Positions 50,901-63,257 of a DNA stretch of 64,000 nucleotides are shown here, piece after piece. A program made the translations under genes and the position numbers. The notes below the pieces were generated by a model that searched no databases, was not told the origin of the DNA, and saw only the letters and a program-made list of their open reading frames with translations. Origin of the DNA: Hemibagrus wyckioides. Its lineage: Eukaryota; Chordata; Actinopteri; Siluriformes; Bagridae. Positions within the stretch are counted from its first letter, which is position 1. Each line of letters begins with the position of its first letter. The stretch spans positions 20,981,352-21,045,351 of the forward strand of contig NC_080720.1 in NCBI RefSeq assembly GCF_019097595.1. Reading direction: 5' to 3'.

Positions 50901-53800
50901 TCTCAGAAGGTGCTTTCAACACAACATGTCCGACACAGTAAGCCACAGCTCCATATGCTTTTAAATGCACATTATAAACATGCAAGTTAAATATCATTAT
51001 TAAAAATTGATGCAAGTAGATGGTTGCAAATAATTACAATTATATTAAACCTCATTTTCTAATAACGATTTGCTGGTTTGATCCTGTTTTTATTTATTTA
51101 GAAGTATTTGTTTATTGTAATTATTTTTCAAGGTTAATGTCAGTGATTGCTGAAACACATTGGCAGAAAGTGAAATAAAGTGGTGAAAAGTGTTTTAGAT
51201 TTAGTATAAAAGTGCAGGATATTGCTGTATCTGTACTCTTTTGTTGCCCCGGATTATGTGCTTTTTTCATCACTGTATACATTCAAGAAAATGCATTTTA
51301 TTTCCCAGCCTCACTTCCTTCAGGAGTTTAGATCCTGAGAATTGAATATTTGATTCCTAATTGCAACGTATCATGTTTTTCTACTAAATATACACAACAG
51401 TCATGATGTTTTAAGAGCAGTGTAGTGATATGTTTAACTTTTTTTTTTGGAGTGTTGTTATTTCTGCATGTTTATGCTAATTGCCCTGATTCTCTCTGTT
51501 TCTCATTTAGATGTCATTTGAACTCCAAAGTTGACTGGAAGATCATTCCTACTTTAGAATGTTAAATTTCACAGCATCGTCAACAACAAAACTGACTCAG
51601 ACACCACCACAAAAAGAAAAAAAAACTTCTGAGGAAAAACAATGCCTTTCCTACACAACGAAGAGCACAGTTTGTTCTATCACCCACCTTAAAAAAGAAG
51701 AATTCCTGTGGTATCAAAAGAATAACTTTGTGCATTCCCTTTCAGACCATTCTGTGTCACCCTGACAAACACTATCATCCCATGCTTATGTCTCATGTGT
51801 CTAGAAAGCAAATGTTGGAGTGTAATTGTACAAATTATTTAACTTTTATTTCTTTTTAGACTTTTATCAGGCTCTTTGTTATCCTTGGATCTATTTTCCT
51901 TCATAACATTCTTTTTAGATATTTTCCAGTCTAAAAAAACAAAAACAAAAAAGCCCTTTTTAATCCTGTAAAATTGTGGGTGAATGTTGGAGGCAAAACG
52001 TGTAGAAGGCTGAGATTAGACATGGAAGGAATAGCAGCCTTTTCTAAAGATTTTTTTTTCTCTCTTTTTTTTTTTTCTTTCCCCCTTTTCTTTTCTTAAA
52101 CGGTGCACTAGATTACCCTTGAGTGCGTGTGCCTGCGTGCATGTGTGTTGGAAGTGTGCGTATGCGTGTAAGTAATCTTCATGAGCGTTTCTTTAGATGC
52201 TGTAAGACAGAAAGTGTGCTCACTCGTCAAGTCATGATTCATAGTCTTGGGCAACTTGGTAGACCCAAGCAGCTTTCAACTGTTCATCTTGTTCAAAGCT
52301 TGCTGAGCGGTCAGCAGTTACTGGGTAATAAGAACAGCCTTAGTTTTCTAAAAAAAACAAATGTAATAATCTGTGCATTAGTTAACTTTTGATGTGAATA
52401 ACGGTCCTTTTGTCCTTGAAGAGAAAAGAAAACGCCATAAAGATGCCATATCTTTTAAGTCTTTTACCATTTTCTGAGTCTGAGGTACTCGCGTCATTTA
52501 TCTCAAAATGGCTGCTTGTAAATACGAGTATCTGACTTGCACGCGAATGCAGCATTATATCCTAGCTACTTTTCTTTCCAGTCTTGTCAGCTTTGTTTGC
52601 ACAATAAGAAACTTGACTAATGTTTTATGCGTTAACTAACCAAGCACATGCCATTAATCACATCAAGAGTGAATTTTAACAAAGAAAATAAAATTTACAA
52701 CCCGGTCCTCTCTTTTACAGAGGTTCATTATTTGAGCTAACTTTGAAGCTTCTCTTCTGGTTTTACTTTTTTCTGTTGGAGTTACTTTTTTTGCGTTTGT
52801 GACGCCTCTGTCCAGGGATGGTCTTTTATTGGTGGGGTTAAATAGATTGTGGGGCCCCTCTTATTTTTATTTTTTTCTCTATTCTTTTCTCCGTCCCCTC
52901 CCTTTCTCCTCTCCTAAAACAAAACGGATATCCCTGTTTCTGTGCTTGAAAATACAGGTAATAATCTGTGAATGAAATGTTGTACAAATCAATGTCTGAA
53001 AATAATTCTTAAAAACTTTAACCTTTTTTTGTTCATCTGCCATGAAGTAACATAGTCGCATGCTGTAGAAATGCTTAAGCAGGTGCTCGTTTCTTTTTGA
53101 TCTACTGATCTCTGCTACGATGGTGAAATGTGGTAAGACCTTGTAACAGCTGAAGCTTAATTCCAGTCATTTCTCCCACATCGTGTACACATCGTTTACT
53201 TTTACTGGCAAAGCTATGCACCCAAGTGTAAAACTGAATGAAACATTTCCTGTAGAATTCCTCTGCCCTTTGCTCCAGTAACGATTCTTCAAATGTTAAA
53301 CGGTTACAAAGACATCTGTTCTGCAGCAGTTTAGTCTCATTTTCACTCAACTTCTTCAAATTAACAGAGGAATGGGTCCAAAGAAACTCTGTTCTGGCTT
53401 CCTGTGTCTAGAAAATGGCATCTGAAAATGGCAGATTTTTCTACCCCCAACCCCAACAAATACCCTCTTTCCCCTCTCCTCCACTGTAAACAGATGCACT
53501 TTCTTTGATAGTTGTGACTTTTTTTTTTTATGTTTTCTCTCTCTCTCTCTGCGATAATGTACAATAATTGTGATGTATTTGTGTGCTGCCACCAGTAAAG
53601 ATTAATTGCAGTTCAATTAAAATGGATTCCCCACTTTATTTTCTCATCATTAATTAACTGTCATAATATATCATTAACTGTAGAGCTCCGCACTCCTCAC
53701 CTTTTGTATTTAATTTCAGTCTGTTGGTGTACCACAGAAAGCTGGATGCAAGATAGATACTATATTAAAATGTACTGTTATTTAAGATGTAATAAAAAGA
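50901..53800 (+). other. gnb1: gnb1 3' UTR
   Basis: No coding exon was found after the stop. A plausible 3' UTR intron runs from donor 'gacaca|gtaagc' (50938) to acceptor 'tctcatttag' (51510). The 51511-51600 segment ('gactggaagatcattcctactttagaatg') looks conserved with mammalian GNB1 3' UTR as I remember it. Candidate poly(A) signals: AATAAA at 51174-51179, AGTAAA near 53594 and AATAAA at 53791. Several T-rich tracts lie at 52049-52095 and 52860-52890. Short open frames here are chance. Confidence 0.55.
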
Positions 53801-54796
53801 AGTTTGAGATGTCTCTCTGTTTGGATGTTTTGGTAGAAGTCCCAGATTAGTCTTTAGGGCTTTCTCTAGAAGCCAGGTATTACGCTAATGCTCAAATGGA
53901 ACGTGTGAGAAAATCAATTCTTTTGCAAGGATACAGGTTTCTGTAAATAGTTGAGGAAACAGGTGGCTCTGAGGATCAATGCAAATTCAAGGCCAGCTGC
54001 TGGACATCTCCCAATAAAACAAAAGCCTCTTCCTGTTGTTCTAAATAGAAAACATAAAGTACAAAGGTCTTTTCTGTCTGAAATGTAATCCATAACAACT
54101 TATTCAAATTCCCAGTGTTATTAAAAAAAAAAAAAACACCTTGGTATGTGTGCTGCTGCGCTGAAAAAAGGGAAGTGGACGGTTGTGTGTTAAGAATTTA
54201 TACTGGAACATTTAAAAACATTTTTTCCACATGGTGCAGTTCGCTTGAGTGTCATTCAACCTGAAAACAGGACACTGTCAAGGGTTTATATTTGCCACTT
54301 GTCCCTACTGACTGCATCATGTGGTATAAGCAAGGCTCTGATGAAATCCCGTAGTAAAGATATCAAACATGCACACAGCCACGGCATAATAAACAGCTTT
54401 TTAATGTTTTTATTTGTCTGCATCGGTTACTAACTTCCGAAATTCAAATTTGAGTGTTGTGTATAGAGTCCCCAACATTTCCGCATACATCATCTGTACT
54501 GACAAACAAGGACATTCATTGTTCCTTTCCTGTGCTGTGGACAGAAACCAAAATGTGTTTACATAAAACTTCCTCGTTAGAAGTCATCTAAGGGCAGTTG
54601 TTGTAGCAGACAGTATGTTTATTTACACACACACACACACATATATGTATATATAATTTTAATGCCAAATCTTTTTCTAAAACTTTTTTTGGTGAATTGT
54701 TTAGTCTTTATATCTAACTGTTCTTCATGCTTCTAGAGGCTCACAATCTCAGGGAAAGTAATCTTATTTTTCACTTTACTGTCCCAGTGTCATCAT
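53801..54796. other. Intergenic, nothing recognised
   Basis: AT-rich, with a poly-A run (54121-54135) and a short CA/TA microsatellite (54625-54655). Confidence 0.4.
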
Positions 54797-56575
54797 AAAA
54801 TGGCTCTCTGGATCCAGGATCCTTTTCTTCCTCTTCTTCTTTTGGCTTTTCCCTTCAGGGGTCGCTGTGGCGTATCCCTGTATTCTGCATCCTTAACACT
54901 TGCACCCACTAGCTTCATATCCTTATTTATTACATCCATATACCTCCTCTTTAGCCTTCCTCTTTGCCTCCTGCCTGGCAGCTCCATGTCCAATATTCTC
55001 CTTCTAATACACTCACTCGCCTTCCTTCTGAACATGTCCGAACCATCTTAATCTGGCCTCCCTAACTGTCTCCCAAACATCTAACATGAGCTGTCCCTCT
55101 AATCCTGTCCAACCTTGTCACTCCCAAAGAGAACCTCAACATCTTCAGCTCTGCTCTTGTCTCTTCCTCAGTGACAGTTTCTAAACCATACAGCATGGCC
55201 GGTCTCACCACTGTCCTGTACGTCTTCCCCGACACCTTTCTCCACCCATTCCAACCTGCCTGCACTCCCTTCTTCACCTCTTTCCCACACTCTCCATTAC
55301 TCTGGACTGTTGACCCCAAGTACTTAAACTCCTGTACCTTCTTCACCTCTTCACCCTGTAATCTTACTGTTCCACTTCCCTCCCTGTCATTCACACACAT
55401 GTACTCAGTCTTACTACGACTGACTTTCATTCCTCTTCTCTCCAGCGCAAACCTCCACCTCTCCAGGTTTTCCTCCACCTGCTCCCTGCTCTCACTACAG
55501 ATCACAATGTCAACTGCAAACATCATTGTCCAAGGAGACTTCTGTCTGACCTCCTCTGACAACTGGTCCATCACCATAGCAAACAGGAAGGGGCTCAGAG
55601 CCGATCCCTGATGCAGTCCCACCTCCACTTTGAACTCCTCTGTCTGACCTACAGCACACCTCACCACTGTCCTGCTCCTCTCATGCATGTCCTGCACCAC
55701 TCTGACATACTTCTCTGCTACTCCTGACTTCCTCATACAGTACCACAGCTCTTTTCTTGGCACCCTGTCATATGCTTTCTCCAAGTCTACAAACACACAG
55801 TGCAACTCTCTCTGACCATCCCTATACTTCTCCATCAACATTCTCAGAGCAAAAATTGCATCTGTTGTGCTCTTTCTGGACATGAAGCCATACTGCTGCT
55901 CACAAATTTCCACTACCTTCCTTAACCTAGCTTCCACTACTCTTTCCCATAGCTTCATTGTATGGCTCATCAACTTTATCCCCCTATAGTTGCTGCAACT
56001 CTGCACGTTACCCTTATTCTTAAAGATCGGCACTAACACAATTCTCCATTCCTCAGGCATCTTCTCACTCTCTAAATCCCTGTTAAACAAACTAGTTTCC
56101 ACTGCTGCCTCTCCTAGACACTTCCAGACTTTCACCGGGATGTCATCAGGACCAACTGCCTTTCCACTTTTCATCCTTTTCAAAGCCTTACTGACTTCAT
56201 CCTTTCTAATCTTATCTACTTTTTGTTCCAGAGAGTTCACTCCTTCTACTCTTTCTTCCCTCTCATTTTCCTCATTCATCAGCTCTTCGAAGTATTCCTT
56301 CCATCTCCTCTGTACACTCTCCTCACTGGTGAGCACCTTTCCATCTCTATCCTTAATAACTCTAACTTGCCGCACATCCTTCTCATCTCGATCCCTCTGC
56401 CTAGCTAACCTGTACAAGTCCTTCTCTCCTTCTCTAATGTCTAACCTAGTGTACAACTCTTAGACACCTCCCTCTTCACTCTGCGCTGTAACTCCTTGCA
56501 TTCCTGTCTATTCTCTTCAGTCCTATCAATGTTCCACTTCTTGGCTAACCTCTTCCTCTGAATACTATCCTGAAG
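54797..56575 (-). pseudogene. RTE-like LINE, reverse-transcriptase part, inactivated
   Basis: The minus-strand frame 56456-55062 (464 codons, entered without an ATG) is a LINE reverse transcriptase: GKAVGPDDIPVKVWK, SNYRGIKLMSHTMKLWE, QQYGFMSRKSTTDAIFALR, VFVDLEKAYDRVPR and GLHQGSALSPFLFAMVMD. The catalytic box reads FAVD (55520-55509) in place of Y/FADD. It misses a segment near 'SGKTYRTVV'. The 3' remainder (55035-54797: ELPGRRQRGRLKRRYMDVI) is in another frame. Upstream, 56580-56457 continues the protein in a shifted frame with a deletion before the 464-codon frame. RTE-superfamily assignment is from memory of family motifs. Plus-strand open frames at 55171-55611 and 55990-56463 are shadows. 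Confidence 0.85.
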
Positions 56576-57440
56576 CCGTACTGGGTGGGATCATGGAGGT
56601 TATTCTGCAGGAGATAGTCAGACAGCTGATTATAAACGATTCATTCGAGAAAAGAGAGAAGTGATACTGGTCTGTAATTACTGATGTCAGAGGGATTCAG
56701 AATAGGTTACTTCAGTATGGGGTATGACCTGATCAGATGTTATGGATCCATTGATGACTGTGGTGATGAAGGGCAGGAGGTCAGGTGAGATGGTCTGGAG
56801 CATAGTGGAAGGGATTAAATCCAGTGGGCAGGTGGTAGGATTGCAGGAGTGCATGATTTGCAAAACCTCTTCTGATGCTATGGTTGAGAGATGCTTCAAT
56901 GAAGGAGTAGCTGAGTCTTGACTGTGTAATGTAGATGAAGTTGGGGCAGACATGAAGGTCTGGCAGATCTTCTCAATCTTCTCTGTGTAAAAAGTGGCGA
57001 AATCTTCGGCGGTCAGGGAGGATGGAGCAGGTGGAATCGGAGGGTTGAGTAGTGCAGAGATGATGTTGTGGAGCTTTCGGGGTTCTTGTGCAGAAGCTTC
57101 AAGCTTTTCTGGGCAGAAGTCACGTCCGAAGAGAATCTGGACCAAAGCGTATGATAAGAGGTGAGATCTGCGTTGAAACGAGATTTCTTCTAATTCCTCT
57201 CTGCTGTTCGTAGTTCTTGCCAATTGTTGCAAAGCATATCTGAGAGCCAAGGAGCAGGACAAGAAGCCTTCCTGCGTTTAGTGGACAAAGGGCAGAGAAG
57301 GTCCATGGTTGGGTTACGTTTGGGTAGGACAGGGAGTACGATAGTGAAGCAACTTACGATAGATAAAATCAAACCAACAAACGAGCAACATGAGAGTTCT
57401 GTGCTGTGACAAGTCTTGTTTAGTCTAACGCAGTACATGT
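56576..57440 (-). pseudogene. L2-like LINE fragment inserted in the RTE-like element
   Basis: The minus-strand frame 57262-56687 encodes the region before and at the start of an L2-type reverse transcriptase (LTAEDFATFYTEKIEKICQ, DLIPSTMLQTISPDLLPFIT). Downstream (56700-56580) 'agtaattacagaccagtatcacttct' (NYRPVSLL) and 'acctccatgatcccacccagtacggcttcagg' continue in other frames. Truncated at both ends, with frameshifts. It separates the two halves of the RTE-like element. Confidence 0.75.
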
Positions 57441-58269
57441 AGCATGTTTTTTTAAATAATCTTTTTTTTTTTTAAATAAAAAACTAATTACCTACACAGG
57501 CGCGCATCTACAGCATGGCTAACTGCAAGCTAATGTTCACAAAATATATTTTTTTAAAATATATAGCGATAGAAGTTTTAAAAGAGCATGTTGCAACATG
57601 TTAGAAAATGACAAACTAGCACACTGTTTTAGAGATGGGGATAGAGTATTTTCTAGTGCCAAATTTCACCAGAATTTTTTTTTAGTTTAAGATGAGCAAA
57701 ACTAAACATGCAGGCTATACTCTTAGAACAATATGTGCTTTTATGATTTATGAGATCATCAGTAGTAGGACTGTAATATATGATTAATATAAGTATAGGT
57801 TATTGAATGTGTTTATTTCATATTGCAGAGCAACTAGATGTGCAGTGTGAGAGAGAGAGCAATTTAGGGAAAGATTAAAAAAAGAGACAGTGAAAGCCTT
57901 GATAATCCATTTGATTATTTTGCCCATCCTCAGTTCAAGGATTTTTATTTATTTACTAATGCTAATTACTGTTTACTCTTACTGTTCTTTTCGTATGCCA
58001 TTGAGTGAACATTGTTATGCTATTTACACTGTTGTAGCTTTTGTTAAGTTTGTGTTTGTGTTTCTGATACTTTTGATATACTGTACTTGATCACTGGAAA
58101 TACATACAATATGTATTTCAACATTTGAATGTGTGTCTGTGTAAAAGTGTAAGCCAATATTCTATTTGTCTGTGGTGTGGAAGTATAGATGGTGTATTCC
58201 TAGTGAGTTTTTGAGGGTTCATTTAGGCCTTTTTATTCATTTATAATTGGTCTGGTAGTCTACCTATTG
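57441..58269. other. AT-rich DNA between LINE fragments
   Basis: No gene or repeat recognised, apart from T and A runs near 57447-57480. May be filler inserted with the L2-like copy. Confidence 0.35.
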
Positions 58270-58790
58270 TCCCAGTCCGCCACTGAACATGTCCATTAAA
58301 ATCTGCTCCTATCACCACTCTCTCACCCGTGGGAATATTCTCTATCACCTCATCTAATTCATTCTAGAATCTCTCTTTCTCCTCTAACTCACAACCTACC
58401 TGTGGAGCATAACCACTAACAACATTCAACATCACCCTTTAATCTCTAACTTCAGACTCATCACCCTATCTGACTCTTCACCTCCAGAACATTCCTCAAA
58501 CTCCTCCTTCAAGACCACACCTACCCCATTTCTCTTACTATTACATCACAATAAAACAGCTTGAATCCTACTCCTATACTCCGAGACTTGCTACCCTTCC
58601 ACCTGGTCTCCTGTACACACAGTATACCCACCTTCCTTCTCTCCATCATATCAGCCAGCTCTCTATCCTTCCCCTGTCATAGTACCAACATTCAGAGTCC
58701 CTACTCTTAGTCCTATACTCTTACCTTTCCTCTTCTCTCTCTGTCTATGCACTATCCTCCCTCCTCTACTTCTTCGACCAACAGTAGCCC
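58270..58790 (-). pseudogene. RTE-like LINE, endonuclease part, broken
   Basis: On the minus strand, in several frames: 'ggactctgaatgttggtactatgacagg' (TLNVGTMTG start of an AP-type endonuclease), 'gtacaggagaccaggtgg' (Q-ET-RW motif) and 'gtggtgataggagcagattttaatggaca' (VIGADFNGH motif). The order and orientation fit the 5' half of the same element as 54797-56575. Multiple stops. Confidence 0.75.
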
Positions 58791-58796
58791 AATTTT

Positions 58797-59318
58797 CAAA
58801 AGTTTTGGGACATCCAAATCATTGAATTCAGAGGGTTGGGCTTGACCCCTTAGTCCCAGTGAAAGGAACTCTTAATGCTTCAGCATACCAAGACATTCTG
58901 GACAATTTCATACTCCCAATTTTGTGGGAACAGTTTGAGGATGGCCGCTTCCTGTTCCAACATGACGTGTATGTAAAGGCAGACGTCCCAGTTTTGGAAT
59001 GGCTCACAGTCTCCACTCTAATTCATCCCAAAGGTGTTCTATCAGGTTGAGGACTCTGCAGGCCAGTCAAGTTCCTCCACACCAAACTCACTCATCTATG
59101 TCTTTATGGACCTTGCTTTGTGCACTGGTGTACAGTCATGTTGGAACAGGAAGGGGCAATAACCAAACTGTTCCCACAAAACTGGGAGCATGAAATTGTC
59201 CAGAATGTCTTGGTATGCTGAAGCATTAAGAGTTTCCTTCACTGGGACTAAGGGGTCAAGCCCAACCCCTAAAAAACAACACCTGAATTCAGTGATTTGG
59301 AGAGGTGTCCCAAAACCT
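58797..59318. mobile_element. Fold-back Tc1-like transposon fragment
   Basis: Two inverted arms of about 175 bases: 58797-58972 (plus orientation: 'aaggaactcttaatgcttcagcataccaagacattctggacaatttcat') and 59135-59318 (its near-perfect reverse complement), with a 160-base spacer that continues the right arm's transposase sequence. Both arms are parts of one fish Tc1-like transposase gene, placed head to head. Open frames at 58859-59050 and 59190-59399 are parts of the broken transposase. Confidence 0.8.
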
Positions 59319-59928
59319 CAGACCTTCATAAATTACTTGGCCTATAAACAACATCAGCTTGGACCTAGTGTGTTTTTTATTGGAAATTTCAAGAATTAAA
59401 AGCTCGGTGGCTGTAAAAAAAAAAAAAAAGTATATTTATTTAAATAATAAGTTTCTTTTTTCAAAAATACTTTATTAAACTAAAAATGCTGTTTGAATAA
59501 CTTTTCAAATCCTTCTGACTTGCTAGACTGACTAAATTTTACACATTTTTTCTGGCAGGTTCGCCCCAGGTTCATCCGGTTGTTTGGATGTTGTTTTTTG
59601 ATAGCACACTTGAAAGCACGTTTTAGTTTCTTTTTTATTTTTAAAGCAGAGTGATGCAAGTATCTATATCTGTCTTCATTTTGCCCATCCATTCTCCAGT
59701 AAATGTTGATAAGAAGCCCAGATTCTTAGTGTGAAGCTTCCGCCTCCATATTTCAAAGTAAGGATGGTGTCATTTGAGGTATGGCATGTTGTGTTTGTGC
59801 CACACATAGCACTTTGAAGAAATATCTTGATCTTTGTTCCATTACACAAAAACATTAAGTCATCTTCACTGGGGCATGCTTGTGTTTGTTGATGGCTCTT
59901 CTTTGATGGGGCAACAATGTTTTCTTAG
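59319..59928 (-). other. AT-rich DNA and Tc1-like relic
   Basis: 59690-59920 ('gttgataagaagcccagattctta', 'cttccgcctccatatttcaaagtaaggatggtgt') resembles an antisense Tc1 transposase relic. 59480-59692 holds a Lys-rich minus-strand frame of 70 residues followed at once by AATAAA; see findings. Confidence 0.4.
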
Positions 59929-60020
59929 ATCACTGGTGGCTCAGTGTTTAAGGTTCTGAAGATTTGGTGGTTCAAGCCCCCAGCACACCCTGTGCTTTGA
60001 CCGCAGTTTCCTACTGGCAT
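59929..60020 (+). mobile_element. tRNA-type SINE fragment
   Basis: 'cactggtggctcagtgtttaaggttctgaagatttggtggttcaagcccccagcac': A box and B box in tRNA spacing, then a short decayed body. Confidence 0.6.
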
Positions 60021-60179
60021 ATATATGAAATTCATATTGTTTGAGCAAAGGGTCTGACCCAGTATTCATATAGTCTTCTGTTATGAAGTGGCTGATGTGT
60101 GTATAATTTATCCATCAATTAATACCTTTGAATTACATAAAAAGCCAAACTCTTTACAACTTTCAGTGTATTGAATTTT

Positions 60180-61060
60180 TTGTCAGCTTTATTTCACTCT
60201 TTCTGCATTACATTACATATCTGGCATTTGGCAGATGCCCTTATCCGGAGTGATGTGAAAGTGCTTTGAGGACTCTTATCAATAAATACATCAACCCTGG
60301 CTCATTAGGTCATAGACTAAAGATACAATCAGCCTAAACCTCTATTGGGAGGAATTATAGCGCTTTTTTAAAGACATAAAACAAACAGAGAAAATAAGAG
60401 CTAGTTTAAGTGTTTCAGGAAGCTGTAGGTCTTCACCTGACAGTCAGTGACTCAGCTGTTCAGACATGTATGGTAAGTCCATTCTACCACCTCGGTGCCA
60501 GAACAGAAGAGTCTTGACGTATACTTATCTCTAACCCTGAAAGATGGTGGAACCAGTTGAGCAGTGCTGGTAGCTTTAAAGTGTGAGGAGTGATAAGACC
60601 TTTGAGTTAAGAGGGTGTTGGTCCATTCTTGGCTTTTTAGGCAACCATCAGTGTGTGAAATCAGCAGTGGGGCAGGGTGTGAGTACTCAGTAGGTTGAAA
60701 ACAAGTCATGCAGTTGCAATTTGTGATCATTTGCAGAGGTATAACTGCGTTTAGAGGTAGACCTGCCAGTAGAGAGTTGAAAGTTACAGACGACTCAACA
60801 AACACCTGAGCAGCCTGTGTGGATGAAAATAGCCGAATCCTTCTCATGTTAGCAATATGCTAAAAGGAAAGTGGATTGTCCATGTTTACCACTAGGTTGA
60901 GAGCAGGGGCAGAAGGAGAGATGAAAGAGTTGTGCAGGGATACCACAATTTCTCATTGTAATGTGGACCAAGGTAACATACTAAAAAGGTGTGTGTCAAC
61001 AAGCCAGTTTATATCATTTTTATGGAGTGAAAAACTGAAGTAATTCATTCATTAATTTTC
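60180..61060 (+). repeat. Long degenerate fish dispersed repeat
   Basis: Runs from 'ctggcatttggcagatgcccttatccggagtgatgt' through 'tccattctaccacctcggtgccagaacagaagagtcttgac' and 'gagggtgttggtccattcttggctttttaggcaa' to 'aggttgagagcaggggcagaaggagagatga', the order of a common fish repeat. The 131-codon minus-strand frame (60847-60452) lies entirely within it and is not a gene. Confidence 0.65.
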
Positions 61061-61600
61061 AGTGAACAAGCATAAAAGAAAACCCATGTCATATACTGCA
61101 CATGTTTTGATAAGATTTCACCTTAATTAAAACTAAGTGCATGGATTATAGTATTACAGAAAATGGGCTGTGCTTAATTTTGTCTAGAATTTTTATATGA
61201 CTTTACTGTGCAAAGGTCTGAAGTCCACGTAGGAAAAGACAGTAAAGTAAATACACTTCCAAAAATAATAAATTAAATTTTTATTAAATTAAATATGATT
61301 AAATTAAATATGATACAATTAAATGTATTCAAATAAATTACATTTCTTTAATTTATTAAAATAAAAAATAAATTTTCTACATATAAAAATTACAATGTAG
61401 TGTAGTAAAGCTAAATCTGATATTTGGTGTCCATTATCTTAAATCTTTCTGTGGGCTTGCTTGTGTTCAGCTGCTTTACTCAAGTTGGGAATTATGGATA
61501 GCTACAGATTTTGGTACAAAATCTGCAGGTCTCTGTTAGCAAGGTGAAGTTGCATGAAGATAACAACCCAAAGCAGAAAGGCATAGATATGAACACATAT
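61061..61600. other. AT-rich intergenic DNA
   Basis: Contains a cluster of short AAATTAAAT-like repeats (61255-61370). No gene recognised. Confidence 0.4.
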
Positions 61601-61940
61601 TATTAAAGATTCAGAATGGCTGAGTAAGACCCCAGACTTAAACCCTATCAAAAGCCTGACTTAGAGAGGGCTGTGCACCTTACAGTTTGATAAATTTGGA
61701 GTGTTTTTTAAGTAAGAGTGGAATAAAGTCAAATCAAGCCAAATCAAGACACTGGTGGACTCTTATAGACCAAAGGTGTGGGAAATTCCCAGGAGATCAG
61801 TAGTTTATGAAATTCCAGTCCACCTGGTCTCATGTTACCATTAAAGTCACAGATCACACTTTTCCTCATTCTTATGTTTGATGTGAACATTAAGTGAAAC
61901 ACTTGACCATTGTTTGCATGATGTTATGTAACTGATTGGA
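61600..61940 (+). mobile_element. Tc1-like relics
   Basis: 61615-61760 has 'ccagacttaaaccctat' (the PDLNPI block), 'gagagggctgtgcac' and 'gataaatttggagtg' in the order of a fish Tc1 transposase. 61800-61925 is the same end block as 11350-11450 ('gtcacagatcacacttttc...gatgtgaacattaagtgaaacacttgacc'). Confidence 0.6.
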
Positions 61941-61964
61941 TACAGCCAATTAATTTGTGTTGGC

Positions 61965-62480
61965 TATGCACCATAGACATTTGGGTTTGAGATTAAAAGA
62001 TGGATATGGCTGGTTACGATTTATTTATTTATTTTTATTGCCTGGTATTTACATCCAGATGTGTTAAAAATAAAACATGGAACAATCTGTATCAGACCAA
62101 CCTATTTTTCAGGGAGCAATAGTACAGGAACAGACAAGTTTTGAAGTAAATGAAAATAAATAAACACATAATATTTGGTTGCATATTTATTGCTTGAATC
62201 AGGCCTGTGACTCACTAACATCAACAGATTGTTGGTTTCTTCTTTTGTGAGGCTTTTCCAGGCTTTTATTACAAACTCTTTTAGTTTTTGTTTCTTCCTT
62301 CAGTCTCTATTTCAGGACATGGAATGCATGCTGAGTTGAGTTAAGGCTGAGGGCTGTTGATTGTCTAAAACCTTCCACTTTTTTCCCTTGATAAAGTCCT
62401 TTTGTTGTGTTGGCAGTGTGTTTTGGCTCATTGTCTTGCTGCATGATGAAGTTCCTCCTGATTAATTCTCTGTAATGTTC
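61965..62480 (+). mobile_element. Second copy of the 7180-8440 transposon family, 5' part
   Basis: 'agacatttgggtttgagattaaaagatggatatgg' matches 7241-7275, followed by 'cttcttttgtgaggcttttccaggcttttattaca', matching 7383-7415. The right end is not visible. Confidence 0.65.
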
Positions 62481-63187
62481 CTCTTTTCAGAACTACATAG
62501 TACAAAATGTCAACATTTGACCATGTGAGACATATGGTAACTGTGGTGTACTTCAGATACTTCAGTGTAGTACACAAAGTTTCCAAGGTTTTTTTTTGTT
62601 TGTTTTTTTTGACAAAGGTACATCATCACCTGTGCAGTTAACATGCCAGTAAAGCAGTTGATATTTTTAATTCTACCATAACAATGAAGATTAGTTCCCA
62701 AAACTTCATTTATACATTTAAAACAGTACATGTTCTAGCAGTTATAATCTTAAAAATATTTTAATGAGAGGGTGTGGCTTTACAGCAAAACTCATGCTGA
62801 ATCCACCCTGTGCTTCAGCATACAGAGTCACGCCAACAGGGTTGCTGCGATTTTATAGCACACTGGGTTAACTTACAAAAAAAAAAAAAAAAACAGAAAT
62901 ATCTCTCACTGATTTTTCCAATGCTGCACATTCTTACACACAAAAAAATATCACTTTATTTTCCATTACTCTGATTTTCGGGGGATAGTTTCAGCTATTT
63001 GTGCAGTCAGAATATTTGCAGAATAATATGCAGTTCCAAAATATTAATCAACTGAAAAGGGAAACATACAGGACATATCCTGTATTGAAATAATGTACTG
63101 TATAAAGACACCACCATATTGTACTGTAATGAATTTCAAATTTTTATACTGATACAACCCTAATGCTTATAGGGGATAGGCTTTTGC

Positions 63188-63257
<70 letters not shown>

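Noticed and set aside
55171..56463. Plus-strand open frames of 146 and 157 codons
   Set aside because: They are antisense shadows of the LINE reverse-transcriptase frame and have no domain of their own.
60452..60847. 131-codon minus-strand frame
   Set aside because: Lies wholly in a common degenerate fish repeat read antisense.
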